Below, in pieces: positions 1 to 9,719 of a DNA stretch of 64,000 nt (the first letter of the stretch is position 1; each line of letters begins with the position of its first letter). The notes under the pieces are model-generated. The model saw only the letters and a list, made by a program, of their open reading frames with translations. It ran no database searches and was not told the origin of the DNA. Source of the DNA: Bacteroidota bacterium (lineage in GTDB: Bacteria; Bacteroidota; Bacteroidia; Flavobacteriales; Schleiferiaceae); the NCBI GenBank assembly GCA_024742495.1, contig JANSYJ010000003.1, forward strand, positions 526,436 through 590,435. Direction: 5' to 3'. Position numbers and translations under genes: made by a program.

Positions 1-10
1 CGAAATAATC

Positions 11-2041
11 ATGGAAAATAAACATCATACTAACCAAGATTACAAGCATAGTCATGAACACCATGACCATAGTAATCATAATAATGGCCATGAATCTCAT
101 GACCACATGATTGAAGATTTCAAAAAACGCTTTTGGATTTCTTTAGTCATCACCCTGCCTATAGTAGTGCTTGCACCAATGATACAGGGATTAATCGGTT
201 ATGAACTTCGCTTCAATGGTGATCGATATGTTCAATTCGTGCTTTCATCCATTATTTTCTTTTATGGAGGTTGGCCATTCCTAAAAGGTCTCGCAGATGA
301 AGTAAAAAAGAAAGCTCCGGGTATGATGACTTTGATTGCTTTAGCTATTTCAGTTGCCTATTTCTATAGTTCGGCAGTAGTTTTTGGACTTGGTGGGAAA
401 ATCTTCTTTTGGGAACTCGCCAGCTTAATCGTCATCATGCTGTTAGGCCACTGGATAGAAATGAAATCTGTTATGGGGGCTTCCAATGCCTTGCAGGAAT
501 TGGCCAAAATGATGCCTTCCACCGCTCGCAGAATCAAGGAAGATGGGGAACATGAAGATGTGCCTATTGATAATTTAAAAGGCAATGACACCATACTAGT
601 AAGACCAGGCGAAAAAATCCCTGCCGATGGTATCGTATTGGAAGGTGAAAGTCATGTAAATGAGTCCATGCTTACTGGGGAATCAAAACCAGTATCCAAA
701 CATAGAAATGATCAGGTTATTGGTGGTTCGGTCAATGACAATGGCACCTTAAAAATCAAAGTGAAGCATACGGGCAAAGATTCCTACTTGTCTAAGGTGA
801 TAGAAATGGTGAAAGAAGCTCAGGAAACGAAATCCAAAACCCAAAATCTGGCAGATAAAGCCGCTGCATGGTTATTCTACATCGCTTTAGGAGCAGGTAT
901 GACCACACTTGTAGTATGGTTGAGCCTCGGTAAAGACTTTGAATATGCATTAGAACGTATGGTAACCGTCATGATTATCTCATGTCCTCATGCTTTGGGC
1001 TTAGCTGTCCCTTTAGTAGTGGCCATTTCCACGGCTGTTTCTGCTAAAAATGGATTATTAATCAGAAACCGAACAGCATTTGAGAATGCAAGGAAACTAA
1101 CCGCAATCATATTCGACAAAACAGGCACTTTAACCAAAGGTGAATTTGGGGTAACACGGATTAAAAGTACTTTAGACAATTACTCGGACAATGAATTACT
1201 TCAAATTGCTGCGTCTATAGAAAATAGTTCTGAGCATCCTATAGCGGCAGGTATCGTTCGTAAGGCAAAAGCAAATGATTTGGCTTTACAAGAGCCTGAG
1301 AACTTCCAAAATATTACAGGAAAAGGAATCAAGGCAAACCTAAAAGGACAGGAAATCAAAATTGTTAGTCCAAGAATGCTTACAGAGCAGGGATTTGACA
1401 CTCCATCTGATGCTTTTAAAACAGAGGATGAAACGGTAGTATTTGTTTTGATTGACAATTCATTGGTAGGATACATTGCCCTTGCAGACGAAATTCGACC
1501 AGAATCTTTATCAGCAATAAATACGCTAAAAGAGAGAGGTATAAAAGTTTACATGGCAACAGGTGATAACCAGCAAGTGGCAAAAGCAGTTAGCCAGCAA
1601 CTCTCTTTGGACAACTTCTATGCAGAAGTACTCCCCGAAGACAAACAACGCATCATTAAAGAGCTTCAGGAAAAAGGTGAATTTGTAGCCATGACGGGTG
1701 ATGGTGTAAATGATGCCCCTGCTCTTGCACAGGCTAATGTGGGGATTGCCGTTGGTTCGGGCACAGATGTAGCAGCCGAAACGGCTGATATTGTTTTGGT
1801 CAACAGTAACCCGAAAGACATTGCCAATTTGATTCTTTTCGGTGCGGCTACTTACAAAAAAATGATGCAAAACTTATGGTGGGCAGCAGGTTACAACATT
1901 GTAGCCGTTCCTTTAGCTGCTGGTGTTTTGGCAGGTGTTGGCATTATTCTCAGCCCTGCCATCGGTGCGGTTCTAATGAGCCTTAGCACTGTGATAGTTG
2001 CTTTCAATGCGCAATTATTAAAAAGACAAATCAAGAATTAA
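11..2041 (+). CDS. copB: Copper-exporting P-type ATPase, CopB type
   Basis: A 676-residue P1B-type ATPase that would use ATP to export copper from the cytoplasm across the inner membrane. Residues 1-37 are very rich in histidine and replace the Cys-type metal domain. The actuator motif TGES is at 222-225, the membrane metal site is CPH (325-327), the phosphorylated aspartate is D369 in DKTGT, and GDGVND is at 563-568. CPH rather than CPC is the mark of CopB-type pumps (family knowledge; linked to Cu(II)/Cu(I) or silver). The ATG has no clear ribosome binding site, and the window begins 10 bases upstream, so the promoter is unseen. The next gene starts one base after the stop, so they are probably co-transcribed. 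The family is secure; the exact ion is inferred. Confidence 0.93.
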   Translation: MENKHHTNQDYKHSHEHHDHSNHNNGHESHDHMIEDFKKRFWISLVITLPIVVLAPMIQGLIGYELRFNGDRYVQFVLSSIIFFYGGWPFLKGLADEVKKKAPGMMTLIALAISVAYFYSSAVVFGLGGKIFFWELASLIVIMLLGHWIEMKSVMGASNALQELAKMMPSTARRIKEDGEHEDVPIDNLKGNDTILVRPGEKIPADGIVLEGESHVNESMLTGESKPVSKHRNDQVIGGSVNDNGTLKIKVKHTGKDSYLSKVIEMVKEAQETKSKTQNLADKAAAWLFYIALGAGMTTLVVWLSLGKDFEYALERMVTVMIISCPHALGLAVPLVVAISTAVSAKNGLLIRNRTAFENARKLTAIIFDKTGTLTKGEFGVTRIKSTLDNYSDNELLQIAASIENSSEHPIAAGIVRKAKANDLALQEPENFQNITGKGIKANLKGQEIKIVSPRMLTEQGFDTPSDAFKTEDETVVFVLIDNSLVGYIALADEIRPESLSAINTLKERGIKVYMATGDNQQVAKAVSQQLSLDNFYAEVLPEDKQRIIKELQEKGEFVAMTGDGVNDAPALAQANVGIAVGSGTDVAAETADIVLVNSNPKDIANLILFGAATYKKMMQNLWWAAGYNIVAVPLAAGVLAGVGIILSPAIGAVLMSLSTVIVAFNAQLLKRQIKN

Positions 2042-2042
2042 G

Positions 2043-3821
2043 ATGAAAAATATAAATAATACAACAGTAATTATAGCCATAAGCACAATGGCTATCGGCT
2101 TGCTACTTGGCTGGATAATTTTCGGAAGATCCAATGAAAACCAAACGGATGAACATAACCATACTGCAATGGCAGATTCCGAAACAATTTGGACATGCTC
2201 TATGCATCCACAGATCAGGAAGAGTGAATCAGGCGATTGTCCTATTTGTGGTATGGACTTGATTCCTTTGGAATCCACAGATGGTGAATTAGACCCTATG
2301 GCAGTGAGCATGTCACCAACTGCCATGCAGTTGGCACAGATTCAAACTATGGTGGTCGATAAGGGTAAGGCTGATAAATCAATTCGTCTAAATGGAAAAG
2401 TACAGGCAGATGAACGTTTGCTATCTACCCAATCTTCACACATCCCAGGCAGGATTGAAAAGCTTTCAGTCAATTTTACAGGAGAATTTGTGTCGTCAGG
2501 TCAGGTTTTGGCAATTGTGTATTCCCCTGAATTGGTGACTGCACAAGAAGAATTGTTTGAAGCCAAAAAAATAAAAGAAACACAGCCTGCATTGTTTAAT
2601 GCTGCCAAAGAAAAATTGAAAAACTGGAAACTCTCAGATAAACAGATTGATCAGATAGTCAAATCAAATAAGACCATAGAACAGTTTCCAATTCTCGCCA
2701 ATGTTTCAGGATATGTAACTAAAAAAATGGTCAATCTGGGTGACTATATCAAACAAGGGGAAGCCTTATATGAAATAGCGGACTTATCTAAAGTATGGGT
2801 GCTTTTTGATGTGTATGAAACAGATATGACTTGGATAAACAAAGGTGATGCGGTGATATACACAGTGCAATCAATCCCTGGTAAAACATTTAAAGGAAAA
2901 ATTAGCTACATCGATCCTGTTATCGATCCAAAGACCAGAGTGGCAAAAGCAAGACTTGAAGCAACAAACAAAGGTTTAATGCTCAAACCAGAAATGTTCA
3001 CAACTGGAACGATAGAAGCAAAAACCAACACCAATTATACATCCTTAACTGTCCCTAAAACTGCTGTAATGTGGACGGGCAAACGCTCTGTAGTTTATGT
3101 GATGCAAATGTCAGCTCAAGGTGTAAGTTTCAGAATGCGAGAAGTTACGCTAGGTCCCGAATTAGGAGATAGTTACGTAATTGAGTCAGGTTTAGAAGCT
3201 GAGGAAGAGATAGCAGTTCACGGTACCTTTAGCATTGATGCAGCAGCTCAATTGGCTGGAAAACCTAGCATGATGAACCCTCAAGGCGGAGTGGCTATGA
3301 CAGGTCATAATCATGGAGGTGACCAAAAAAATCAAATAACAGGTATGCTCGTATCTTCAGAACAACTCTCCATATCTGCTGAAGCTAAGAATGCTTTAAA
3401 GTCTCTTTTTACATGCTATTTTCGAATGAAAGACGCATTGGTAAACGATGATCTAGGAAAAGCCAAAGAAGCTGGAGTAAGATTAGACGGAGCCTTAGAG
3501 TCAATAGATATGAAGCTTTTTGTAGGTGATGCACACGATGGATGGATGCAAAAGTCAAGCGAACTTAACAGAACAATAGAACATATCAACCATGCTGATG
3601 ACATCAATTCCGTTCGTGATCTTTTCAAAGAAATTTCGGCTTCTATAATAACAATTGCAGAATCATTCGAACCCGTTTCAGCCACACTTTTTATTCAACA
3701 TTGCCCAATGGCGGATTCTAATAAAGGGGCAGATTGGCTGAGCCAAGAAAAGGAAATACTAAACCCCTACTTCGGTGAGTCTATGCTGACCTGCGGAGAA
3801 GTAAAAAAAGAGATCAACTAA
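2043..3821 (+). CDS. CusB-like RND periplasmic adaptor with heavy-metal-binding and DUF3347 domains
   Basis: A 592-residue membrane-fusion protein that would link an RND pump to an outer-membrane channel in the periplasm. It has one N-terminal membrane segment (about 8-28) and a small metal-binding domain with C52, H55, C66 and C69 in a CSMHP...CPICGMDL pattern. The barrel-sandwich and beta-barrel adaptor domains cover about 120-400. The C-terminal ~150 residues are a DUF3347 domain (CPMA...NPYFG...C), a copper-associated add-on. This makes it longer than a plain adaptor. It directly follows copB, but no RND pump gene is next to it. It may serve the pump at 5389 or one outside the window. Confidence 0.9.
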   Translation: MKNINNTTVIIAISTMAIGLLLGWIIFGRSNENQTDEHNHTAMADSETIWTCSMHPQIRKSESGDCPICGMDLIPLESTDGELDPMAVSMSPTAMQLAQIQTMVVDKGKADKSIRLNGKVQADERLLSTQSSHIPGRIEKLSVNFTGEFVSSGQVLAIVYSPELVTAQEELFEAKKIKETQPALFNAAKEKLKNWKLSDKQIDQIVKSNKTIEQFPILANVSGYVTKKMVNLGDYIKQGEALYEIADLSKVWVLFDVYETDMTWINKGDAVIYTVQSIPGKTFKGKISYIDPVIDPKTRVAKARLEATNKGLMLKPEMFTTGTIEAKTNTNYTSLTVPKTAVMWTGKRSVVYVMQMSAQGVSFRMREVTLGPELGDSYVIESGLEAEEEIAVHGTFSIDAAAQLAGKPSMMNPQGGVAMTGHNHGGDQKNQITGMLVSSEQLSISAEAKNALKSLFTCYFRMKDALVNDDLGKAKEAGVRLDGALESIDMKLFVGDAHDGWMQKSSELNRTIEHINHADDINSVRDLFKEISASIITIAESFEPVSATLFIQHCPMADSNKGADWLSQEKEILNPYFGESMLTCGEVKKEIN

Positions 3822-3845
3822 TTATTCACTTCAAATTTAAATACA

Positions 3846-4403
3846 ATGAAATCAACAATTCAGAAATTCAACACAAAAACATATAAAACGATGATGAGAG
3901 CATTTCTTGGATTACTTGTATCCATCGGGTTAACAACTACCCTTTTTTCTTGTGGTAACTCACAGATAAGCGATGAGAAAAATAAAACAGAGCAATCCAC
4001 TATTGATGCTGGTCAAGATTCTAGCGTATTAGATAACTATCTTAAAGTGAAAGATGCCCTCGTACAATCTGATGGATCAGCAGCTAGCAAAGCGGCAGGG
4101 AAACTTATACTAAGCATTCCTGATGGTCAAGATGAACTAATGAAAAAAATACGCTTTGATGCTCAGCATATAGCAGATACAGAAAACGTAGATCACCAAC
4201 GAGATCACTTCAATACCCTTTCAGACAACATTTACGCGTGGGAAAAAGAATCTAATGTAAATGATCAAAAGCTTTACAAACAATATTGCCCTATGGCATT
4301 CAACAACGAAGGTGCCTACTGGCTCAGTGCCGAAAAAGAAGTAAATAATCCTTATTTTGGTGATAAGATGCTGCATTGTGGAAGCATAAAGGAAGAATTG
4401 TAA
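3846..4403 (+). CDS. DUF3347 lipoprotein, stand-alone copper-associated domain
   Basis: A 185-residue predicted lipoprotein. A hydrophobic segment ends in the lipobox LFSC with C36. In-frame ATGs at codons 16 and 17 would give a more usual signal length, so the start is uncertain. Residues about 55-185 form one DUF3347 domain, clearly related to the C-terminus of the preceding adaptor: both carry CPMA, an aromatic-W-L-S stretch, NPYFG and a final Cys. DUF3347 proteins sit beside copper genes in Bacteroidota, and a copper-binding role is inferred from the conserved Cys/Met pattern. It lies 24 bases after the adaptor, probably in the same operon. Confidence 0.85.
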   Translation: MKSTIQKFNTKTYKTMMRAFLGLLVSIGLTTTLFSCGNSQISDEKNKTEQSTIDAGQDSSVLDNYLKVKDALVQSDGSAASKAAGKLILSIPDGQDELMKKIRFDAQHIADTENVDHQRDHFNTLSDNIYAWEKESNVNDQKLYKQYCPMAFNNEGAYWLSAEKEVNNPYFGDKMLHCGSIKEEL

Positions 4404-4419
4404 CTAGGATCAATTAATG

Positions 4420-4450
4420 CCTCAAGCGTAATACTTGGGGTTTAAACCCT
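4420..4450 (+). terminator. Weak hairpin after the copB operon
   Basis: Arms CCTCAAG (4420-4426) and CTTGGGG (4434-4440), with one G-T pair and a 7-base loop, are followed by TTTAAACCCTTT. The tail is a poor U-tract, so termination may be partial. It separates the copB block from the Fur-family gene. Confidence 0.35.
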
Positions 4451-4531
4451 TTCTACGCCTATGTCGTTTCAGTAATGGTATTTCAACTCACACTACATTC
4501 CTGAATATGGTAAAACGAATCTTTGGTTCTT

Positions 4532-4945
4532 ATGAAAGATGTAATCGAAAATAAATTAAAACTCAGGTCAGTTAAACCCACGGCCATGCGAATACTTGTT
4601 TTGCAATACCTTATGGAACAAGACAAAGCTATTTCCCTTCAAACTATTGAAAATGCTTTTGATATTGCAGATAAATCTACACTATATCGAACTTTAAAAA
4701 CATTTGAAAAAAACAAGCTCGTTCACACAATAGATGATGGTACAAAACAACTCAAATATGCCCTTTGCTTAGAAAGCTGCGAATGTGAAACCATTGACCA
4801 ACATTACCATTTTCACTGTATCAAGTGTCAGAATACGTTTTGTCTTACCAATCAAAATGTACCCACAATCGACTTACCAAAGAATTTCAAAATGCAGCAA
4901 GCGAATTTGGTAATAAAAGGGTTATGTGAAAATTGCAATACGTAA
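4532..4945 (+). CDS. Fur-family metal-responsive transcriptional regulator
   Basis: A 137-residue regulator with an N-terminal winged helix (about 10-85) and a C-terminal metal-binding and dimer domain. Visible ligands include the HYHFHCIKC cluster, a later Cys, and CENC at the end, consistent with a structural zinc site. The ATG at 4532 is preferred over a TTG three codons upstream because it matches the usual length. Within the Fur family it could respond to iron, zinc or peroxide; the sequence alone does not decide. Its place between two metal-export blocks suggests it controls them. Palindromic sites that may be its operator lie at its own 3' end. Confidence 0.88.
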   Translation: MKDVIENKLKLRSVKPTAMRILVLQYLMEQDKAISLQTIENAFDIADKSTLYRTLKTFEKNKLVHTIDDGTKQLKYALCLESCECETIDQHYHFHCIKCQNTFCLTNQNVPTIDLPKNFKMQQANLVIKGLCENCNT

Positions 4946-4970
4946 AAACATTGCAATTGGGTTGCATACA
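4932..4970 (+). promoter_or_regulatory. Candidate operator: repeated ATTGCAAT palindromes
   Basis: Two perfect 8-base palindromes ATTGCAAT occur at 4932-4939 and 4950-4957, exactly 18 bases apart. A half-site TTGCAT begins at 4962. They cover the end of the Fur-family gene and the -33 region of the promoter for the next gene. Binding by the neighbouring regulator is an inference. Confidence 0.45.
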
Positions 4971-4986
4971 TCTTGTCGTATATTTG
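4956..4986 (+). promoter_or_regulatory. Bacteroidota-type promoter for the DUF6660/czcA block
   Basis: The -7 element TATATTTG (4979-4986) fits TAnnTTTG exactly. A weak -33 element ATTG (4956-4959) sits 19 bases upstream, within the usual spacing. Predicted transcription would start near 4991-4993, only a few bases before the ATG at 4996, giving an almost leaderless message. Confidence 0.5.
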
Positions 4987-4995
4987 ACCTCAATA

Positions 4996-5316
4996 ATGAG
5001 AATATTGGCATTCATATTATGTATCTATATCACAGCACTATCTGTAGTGCCGTGTTCAGATGGTATGCCAAAAACTTCCCATTCTTCAAACACTGAGGTA
5101 TCTGCCGCAGAACACGACCACAGTCATTCAGACCACCAAGATAGTTGCACACCGTTTTGTGTATGTGATTGTTGTGGCACTATGATTACTATGCCTACTT
5201 TACAACCTTTGGTGCAGGCAAAAGTGGTTATTTATACAGATTACCTTTTTCATTACACATTCGATTATTCCTTTGACTATAGCGAAGGAGAATGGCACCC
5301 ACCAAGCCAGAGTTAA
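4996..5316 (+). CDS. Small exported Cys/His-rich protein, DUF6660-like
   Basis: A 106-residue protein with an N-terminal hydrophobic signal segment (about 3-20). A His/Asp run (HDHSHSDHQD) is followed by a cysteine cluster (CTPFCVCDCC). It resembles the DUF6660 proteins found just upstream of CzcA-type pumps in Bacteroidota. A periplasmic metal-binding or metal-sensing role is inferred only from the residues and context. The ATG at 4996 is chosen because a longer reading frame would overlap the Fur-family gene and start before the promoter. The RND pump follows after 72 bases. Confidence 0.75.
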   Translation: MRILAFILCIYITALSVVPCSDGMPKTSHSSNTEVSAAEHDHSHSDHQDSCTPFCVCDCCGTMITMPTLQPLVQAKVVIYTDYLFHYTFDYSFDYSEGEWHPPSQS

Positions 5317-5388
5317 ACCACTTTTCAAGGGATAACTATGCTCTTTTCAATCATAGTTCTGGTTTAACTTTTACAAAATCAAATTTTA

Positions 5389-8300
5389 ATGTTCGATAAT
5401 ATAATCGCTTATTCGGTTAAGAATAAGTTTGTTGTAGGGCTATTCGTAGCAGCCCTCATGGTTTGGGGATTTTTTTCGCTCAAACAGCTACCTATTGATG
5501 CCGTACCTGATATAACCAATAATCAAGTACAGATAATTACCATATCGCCCACTCTTGCCACACAAGAAGTGGAGCAATTTATTACTACCCCTGTTGAACT
5601 TGCAGTGCAGAGCCTGCAAAGAACAGAAGAGATACGTTCTATTTCTCGTTTCGGGTTGTCTGTGATAACAGTGGTCTTCGAAGAGGATTATGATATTTAC
5701 TTGGCTCGTCAATTGGTGAGTGAAAAGCTGAAACAAGCGCAAGAAAATATTCCGGAAGGCTTAGGCACGCCCGAGATGGCACCACTTTCTACAGGATTAG
5801 GGGAAATTTATCAATATGTAGTCCGACCAGAAGAAGGTTTTGAAACCAAGTATCCACCAACGGAGCTGCGTAGTATTCAAGACTGGATTGTTGCTCGTCA
5901 ACTTCTTGGAGTAGAAGGAGTAGCAGAAGTAAACTCTATGGGTGGCTACCTCAAACAGTATGAAGTTGCAGTAAACCCAAGCCTCTTAAAATCTGTGGGG
6001 ATTAGCATTACAGACATTTTTACCGCTTTAGAGAAAAGCAATGAAAATACAGGTGGTGCGTACATAGAGAAGAACTCCAGCGCTTATTATATACGCTCAG
6101 AGGGCTTGGCTAAGTCTTTAGATGATATTGGAAACATAGTCGTTAGCGATAATGAAAATATTCCTGTATTAGTTAAAGATGTTGCAAACGTTCAATATGG
6201 CAAAGCCCCTCGCTATGGAGCTTTAGTTAAGGATGGTGAGGAAATAGTTGGAGGAAAAGTAATGATGTTCAAAGGGGCAAACTCTGCGCAGGTAACAGAG
6301 TTGGTCAAAGAACGAGTAATTCAAATACAAAAATCGCTTCCTGAAGGTGTTGTAATTGAACCCTATTTGGTAAGAGATAAATTGGTAAGCACTGCCATTG
6401 GCACAGTTAAAAAGAATTTAATTGAAGGCGGACTTATCGTTATTTTTATTCTTGTCTTACTCTTAGGTAATTGGAGAGCAGGACTTCTAGTTGCTTCGGT
6501 CATTCCATTGGCCATGCTGTTTGCCGTGTCAATGATGAACGTACTGGGGATTTCTGCTAACCTCATGAGTTTAGGGGCAATTGATTTTGGGTTGATTGTA
6601 GATGGTGCGGTTATCATCGTAGAAGCCATAGTACATCGCCTTCAAGTCAAAAAAGCAGGTAGTTTCTTATCACAAACTGAAATGGACTCTGAGGTAATTA
6701 GCTCTTCTCAAAAAATAAGAAGTTCAGCAGCCTTTGGAGAGATTATTATTCTGATGGTGTACATACCTATATTGGCTTTGGTGGGTATAGAAGGTAAAAT
6801 GTTTAAACCAATGGCTCAAACCGTGATGCTTGCCATTGCGGGAGCATTGATACTTTCGTTGACTTATGTACCGATGATGGCGGCCTTGGTACTGAAGAAA
6901 AAGGTTGTCAATAAAGAAACCTTTGCAGATAAAATCATTGCCTTTTTCCAAAGAGGTTACACCCCGATTTTAAACACTGCCCTGGGGTTTAAAAGAGTTT
7001 TTGTAGGTGCTACAGTTCTCGTTTTCTTCATTAGTCTTTTTGTCTTCAGCAAAATGGGTGGAGAGTTCATTCCTACCTTAGAAGAAGGCGACTTAGCAAT
7101 GCAACACATCCTTCCACCGGGAAGCTCACTTTCTCAAAGTGTGGAAACCGCAAAAATGATACAAAACAAGCTACTTAAAGATTTTCCAGAAATAGAAGAT
7201 GTAGTGGCCAATATTGGTTCAGCAGAAATTCCCACCGATCCTATGCCTGTTGAAATTGCAGATTATGTGTTGGTAATGAAACCCAAATCCGAATGGACTT
7301 CTGCAATCTCAAGACAAGAAATGTTTGAAAAACTGGAAGAATCTTTACATAATATTCCGGGTGTTGGCTTCGAATTTTCGCAGCCTATTCAGCTGCGTTT
7401 TAATGAGTTGATGACAGGCTCGAAAGCAGATATTGCCATTAAACTATTTGGTGAAGACTTAGATGTGTTATTCCAGAATGCTACTAAAGCTGAAAACATA
7501 ATTAAGCGAATAGACGGTGTAGGAACAGTGAATGTGGAACAAACCATTGGAATGCCACAAGTTATGGTAAAGTATTATTATCAACGAATGGCTCAATATG
7601 GCATGCATATTCAAGAAGCTAATCAAGTTATTCGTTCGGCATTTGCAGGTGAAAAAGCAGGAATTATCTATGAAGGAGATAAACGGTTTGATTTGGTCAT
7701 TCGCTTAGCTGAAGAAAATAGAACGGGAATTGAGGATGTAGAAAATCTATTCATATCCCTTGGAAATGGAAGTCAAATACCACTTAACAATGTCGCAAAC
7801 ATTGACCTGATTAATGCACCTATGCAAGTATCTAGGGAAAATACCAATAGAAGGATAGTCATAGGTGTTAATGTTGGTAACACAGATGTGGAATCATTGG
7901 TTGAGCAAATTCAAACTGAATTGGATGCCAAAGTAAACTTGCCGGCAGGCTACTATTTTACGTATGGAGGACAGTTTGAAAACCTTAAAGCAGCCAATGC
8001 AAGATTAACCATAGCTGTTCCAATGGCTTTAGCATTAATTTTCATTTTGCTCTTCTTCACCTTTGGTTCAATTTCGCAAGCAGCTTTGATTTTTACCGCT
8101 ATACCTCTTTCTGCCATTGGCGGAATTTGGGCTTTACAACTAAGGGGTTTGCCATTTAGCATTTCTGCTGGAATTGGATTTATTGCTCTATTCGGAGTTG
8201 CAGTTCTCAACGGGATTGTCCTTATCGGCTATTTTAATCAACTTAAAAAAGAGGGAATAAAGGATATTAAAGAGCGAATTATAACAGGAACTGGTGTAAG

Positions 8301-9708
8301 ATTAAGACCCGTATTAATGACCGCAGCAGTGGCTTCACTTGGGTTTTTACCAATGGCAATATCTACTTCCGGTGGTGCTGAAGTGCAAAGACCATTAGCC
8401 ACAGTGGTAATTGGTGGCTTGATCACAGCAACTTTTTTAACATTGGTCATATTACCTATTCTCTACTATTGGATAGAAAAATGGAGCGAGAGAAAATCTA
8501 AAAGAATGAATGTTTCTAAAAGTGGCGCCTTTGCGATTTTATTTTTAATCGGTTTATCAATTCCTGCCCAAGCACAGCGGCAAGCGTTAGAATTGGATAG
8601 CGCAATTGCCCTTGCTATTTCTAATCACCCGAGTATAAAAGCAGCCAGTTTAGCAGTAGAGAAAAACAAGTCTCTGCAAGACCTGAAATACAACTTGGGT
8701 ACAACAGAATTTTTATATCAAGGAGATGGATTAGTTGATGAGCAATTTGGACAACAGGTAAATCAATTTGGTGTAGTTCAAAATTTTCCGAGCCCAGGTG
8801 TTACAAGAGCTCAGAATAAACTTCAAGATGCATACACAAGCCAAAGTAGTGCGCAACAGCAAATAACGCAGAACGAGCTAAAATGGAAGGTCAAGCAACT
8901 TTACTTCGACATTCAGTACAAGAAGGAATTGGAAAAGCTTTATGGCAATCTGGTTTCTACATATAAGGAATACCACAGAAAAGCATCCATACGTGTTCAA
9001 GCAGGAGCCGCGAACCGTATCGAGGTGCTGACCTTGCAATCCAAATGGAATGAATACGAACTACTTTTAAATCAGACTACTACGGAAATAGAAAGTCTAA
9101 ATGGGCAACTTCAGCTTTTACTAAATACCAATGAGTCTGTTACTACTATAAGTAGTTTAACAGTAGCAATTTATTCCACTGAAGTTGATGCAGCTACAAA
9201 TCCTCTTTTATTGCAAAGTCAGCAAGCTATTGCAGTAGAAAATGCTGAGACAGATGCAATGAGAGCTGATTTAAAACCCAGTTTCAATGTAGGCTATGCT
9301 GCACAGTATTTTAATCAAGGTGGTTGGCTAAATGCAGTTCAAGCCGGTATTACTATCCCCTTATTCAATGGTCAAACCAAGAATAGAATTGAGGCTCAGA
9401 GAATGCAAATTGAAATAAGCGACTATGAGTACCAAAGCACACTACTCGGTTTTAAACAAGAACAATTAGAGATAGAAAATACGCTGAAATTATATAAAGC
9501 AGGTGTGGATTTTTACGAAAACCAACTTGAAACCATTAATCCAGAAATGCTCAGAATTAGTGAACTTAACTACCAAACAGGGGAAATCTCTTACTTGGAA
9601 TTACTGAACACTTTACAACTGATGACAGTGAATAACAAAAATTATTGGGAACAAGTGTTGGCCTACAATAAGGCTGTTGCAGACTTCCAATTTCTTTCGA
9701 ATAAATAA
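5389..9708 (+). CDS. czcA: CzcA-type heavy-metal RND pump fused to a TolC-like outer-membrane factor
   Basis: A 1439-residue fusion. Residues 1 to about 1035 are a full RND pump of the heavy-metal family: hydrophobic N-terminus, two large periplasmic loops, and the proton-relay motif IDFGLIVDGA with D399 and D405. That motif is typical of divalent-cation (Co/Zn/Cd/Ni) pumps rather than CusA. From M1040 a signal-peptide-like segment ends in AQA|Q (A1062), followed by about 375 residues of TolC/CzcC-type outer-membrane factor with long coiled helices. The fused layout is common in Bacteroidota metal pumps (recalled, not searched). The product would carry metal from periplasm or membrane to the outside. 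The matching adaptor follows 11 bases later. How one chain spans two membranes is unclear; see findings. Confidence 0.93.
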   Translation: MFDNIIAYSVKNKFVVGLFVAALMVWGFFSLKQLPIDAVPDITNNQVQIITISPTLATQEVEQFITTPVELAVQSLQRTEEIRSISRFGLSVITVVFEEDYDIYLARQLVSEKLKQAQENIPEGLGTPEMAPLSTGLGEIYQYVVRPEEGFETKYPPTELRSIQDWIVARQLLGVEGVAEVNSMGGYLKQYEVAVNPSLLKSVGISITDIFTALEKSNENTGGAYIEKNSSAYYIRSEGLAKSLDDIGNIVVSDNENIPVLVKDVANVQYGKAPRYGALVKDGEEIVGGKVMMFKGANSAQVTELVKERVIQIQKSLPEGVVIEPYLVRDKLVSTAIGTVKKNLIEGGLIVIFILVLLLGNWRAGLLVASVIPLAMLFAVSMMNVLGISANLMSLGAIDFGLIVDGAVIIVEAIVHRLQVKKAGSFLSQTEMDSEVISSSQKIRSSAAFGEIIILMVYIPILALVGIEGKMFKPMAQTVMLAIAGALILSLTYVPMMAALVLKKKVVNKETFADKIIAFFQRGYTPILNTALGFKRVFVGATVLVFFISLFVFSKMGGEFIPTLEEGDLAMQHILPPGSSLSQSVETAKMIQNKLLKDFPEIEDVVANIGSAEIPTDPMPVEIADYVLVMKPKSEWTSAISRQEMFEKLEESLHNIPGVGFEFSQPIQLRFNELMTGSKADIAIKLFGEDLDVLFQNATKAENIIKRIDGVGTVNVEQTIGMPQVMVKYYYQRMAQYGMHIQEANQVIRSAFAGEKAGIIYEGDKRFDLVIRLAEENRTGIEDVENLFISLGNGSQIPLNNVANIDLINAPMQVSRENTNRRIVIGVNVGNTDVESLVEQIQTELDAKVNLPAGYYFTYGGQFENLKAANARLTIAVPMALALIFILLFFTFGSISQAALIFTAIPLSAIGGIWALQLRGLPFSISAGIGFIALFGVAVLNGIVLIGYFNQLKKEGIKDIKERIITGTGVRLRPVLMTAAVASLGFLPMAISTSGGAEVQRPLATVVIGGLITATFLTLVILPILYYWIEKWSERKSKRMNVSKSGAFAILFLIGLSIPAQAQRQALELDSAIALAISNHPSIKAASLAVEKNKSLQDLKYNLGTTEFLYQGDGLVDEQFGQQVNQFGVVQNFPSPGVTRAQNKLQDAYTSQSSAQQQITQNELKWKVKQLYFDIQYKKELEKLYGNLVSTYKEYHRKASIRVQAGAANRIEVLTLQSKWNEYELLLNQTTTEIESLNGQLQLLLNTNESVTTISSLTVAIYSTEVDAATNPLLLQSQQAIAVENAETDAMRADLKPSFNVGYAAQYFNQGGWLNAVQAGITIPLFNGQTKNRIEAQRMQIEISDYEYQSTLLGFKQEQLEIENTLKLYKAGVDFYENQLETINPEMLRISELNYQTGEISYLELLNTLQLMTVNNKNYWEQVLAYNKAVADFQFLSNK

Positions 9709-9719
9709 AAAGAAATACG

